A program made the translations under genes and the position numbers. The notes beneath the pieces are model-generated. The model was not told the origin of the DNA and searched no databases. It saw only the letters and a list, made by a program, of their open reading frames with translations. Below, in pieces: positions 5,282 to 5,727 of a stretch of DNA of 5,727 bases; positions within the stretch are counted from its first letter, which is position 1, and each line of letters opens with the position of its first letter. Source of the DNA: Nitrospira sp. GTDB lineage: Bacteria; Nitrospirota; Nitrospiria; Nitrospirales; Nitrospiraceae. The DNA lies in NCBI GenBank assembly GCA_025361385.1, contig JANYAJ010000067.1, forward strand, positions 1-5,727. Reading direction: 5' to 3'.

Positions 5282-5727
5282 ATGGACAGGCATAGTGCGT
5301 GGCGTAGGAGTCTCATAGTCTTAGCGGTCGCCTGGCTGGCGCTCTCGCCGGAGAGCCATGCGGTGGTGCAGATTCTTCCGGAGGTTTCACTCACGGTCGA
5401 TGGCCGGGCTGTTCACGATCATGCATCCGCCGCCTCAGATCCGACCGTGCAGGAGATTCTGGCAGCTTTCGGCCGTGCCGAATCCGCCGTGCAGAAAGAG
5501 GATCTGTCGCCGCTGCTGCAATTCTACGCCAAGGGCTACAACTACCATGGCTTGAAACCGGCGGATGTGCGCCGGATCTGGGGCGAAGTCTTCGATCATT
5601 ACCGTGACCTGTCGTCGACCCATCTCTTTTCAGAGGTGAAGCTGTTCCGATCAGGGCCTCAGTTGCGTGCGGAAATCACCTGCACCGGTGGCCTATACGG
5701 TACGGAGGACAAGGGCGGCATGCGGAT
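5282..5727 (+). CDS. Putative secreted protein, possibly NTF2-like (partial, 148 N-terminal residues)
   Basis: The frame is open from the ATG at 5282 to the right edge, so the C-terminus is missing. CGGGAG about 9 nt upstream is a good ribosome-binding site; the ATG at 5277 hits a stop after 13 codons. Residues 1-27 look like a Sec signal peptide: a charged start with RR at 8-9, a hydrophobic core LIVLAVAWLALS (11-22) and a likely cut after SHA (25-27). There is no lipobox cysteine. From about residue 55, two helices (VQEILAAFGRAESAVQ and LSPLLQFYAKGYNYHG) and a following FDHYRDL..THLFSEVKLF pattern resemble SnoaL/NTF2-like small alpha+beta domains, but this is a weak impression. It sits 58 bp after chaA on the same strand and may be co-transcribed. 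I do not recognise a specific function. Confidence 0.8.
   Translation, partial: MDRHSAWRRSLIVLAVAWLALSPESHAVVQILPEVSLTVDGRAVHDHASAASDPTVQEILAAFGRAESAVQKEDLSPLLQFYAKGYNYHGLKPADVRRIWGEVFDHYRDLSSTHLFSEVKLFRSGPQLRAEITCTGGLYGTEDKGGMR

Overview
The window reads as ordinary chromosomal DNA from a GC-rich (by eye, mid to high fifties percent) Gram-negative-like bacterium. It holds six protein genes, two of them cut by the window edges. I see no rRNA, tRNA, CRISPR array, insertion sequence or phage gene. A Nitrospira-like (Nitrospirota) host is a guess. It rests on base composition and on the gene set matching that lineage's known 16:1 and mid-chain methyl-branched fatty acids; no phylogenetic marker here proves it.

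Layout. Minus strand, read from right to left: a circularly permuted ribosome-assembly GTPase (ylqF/rbgA, 2823-3686); a 251 bp gap; a membrane fatty acyl desaturase with a full set of histidine boxes (1690-2571); a 121 bp gap with a perfect 9-bp inverted repeat; a cyclopropane-fatty-acid-synthase-family methyltransferase (cfa, 459-1568); and, overlapping its stop codon, the N-terminal 153 residues of an FAD-dependent oxidoreductase related to DHCR24 (1-459, running off the left edge). Plus strand: after a 358 bp divergent intergenic region with candidate promoters, a ChaA-type cation/proton antiporter (4045-5223), then a 58 bp gap and the start of an unrecognised secreted protein (5282 to the right edge).

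How the genes may work together. Desaturase, Cfa-family methyltransferase and FAD oxidoreductase form a plausible lipid-tailoring module. The first introduces a cis double bond, the second adds a methyl group from S-adenosylmethionine across it, and the third could reduce a methylene intermediate to a mid-chain methyl branch, by analogy with the actinobacterial 10-methylstearate (TmsA/TmsB, BfaA/BfaB) pathway. The Cfa protein nevertheless keeps every active-site residue of the classical cyclopropane synthase, so the final product is open. This module is the most interesting content of the window. The next is a His/Cys cluster in the ChaA-like antiporter, at the place where E. coli ChaA has an acidic loop.
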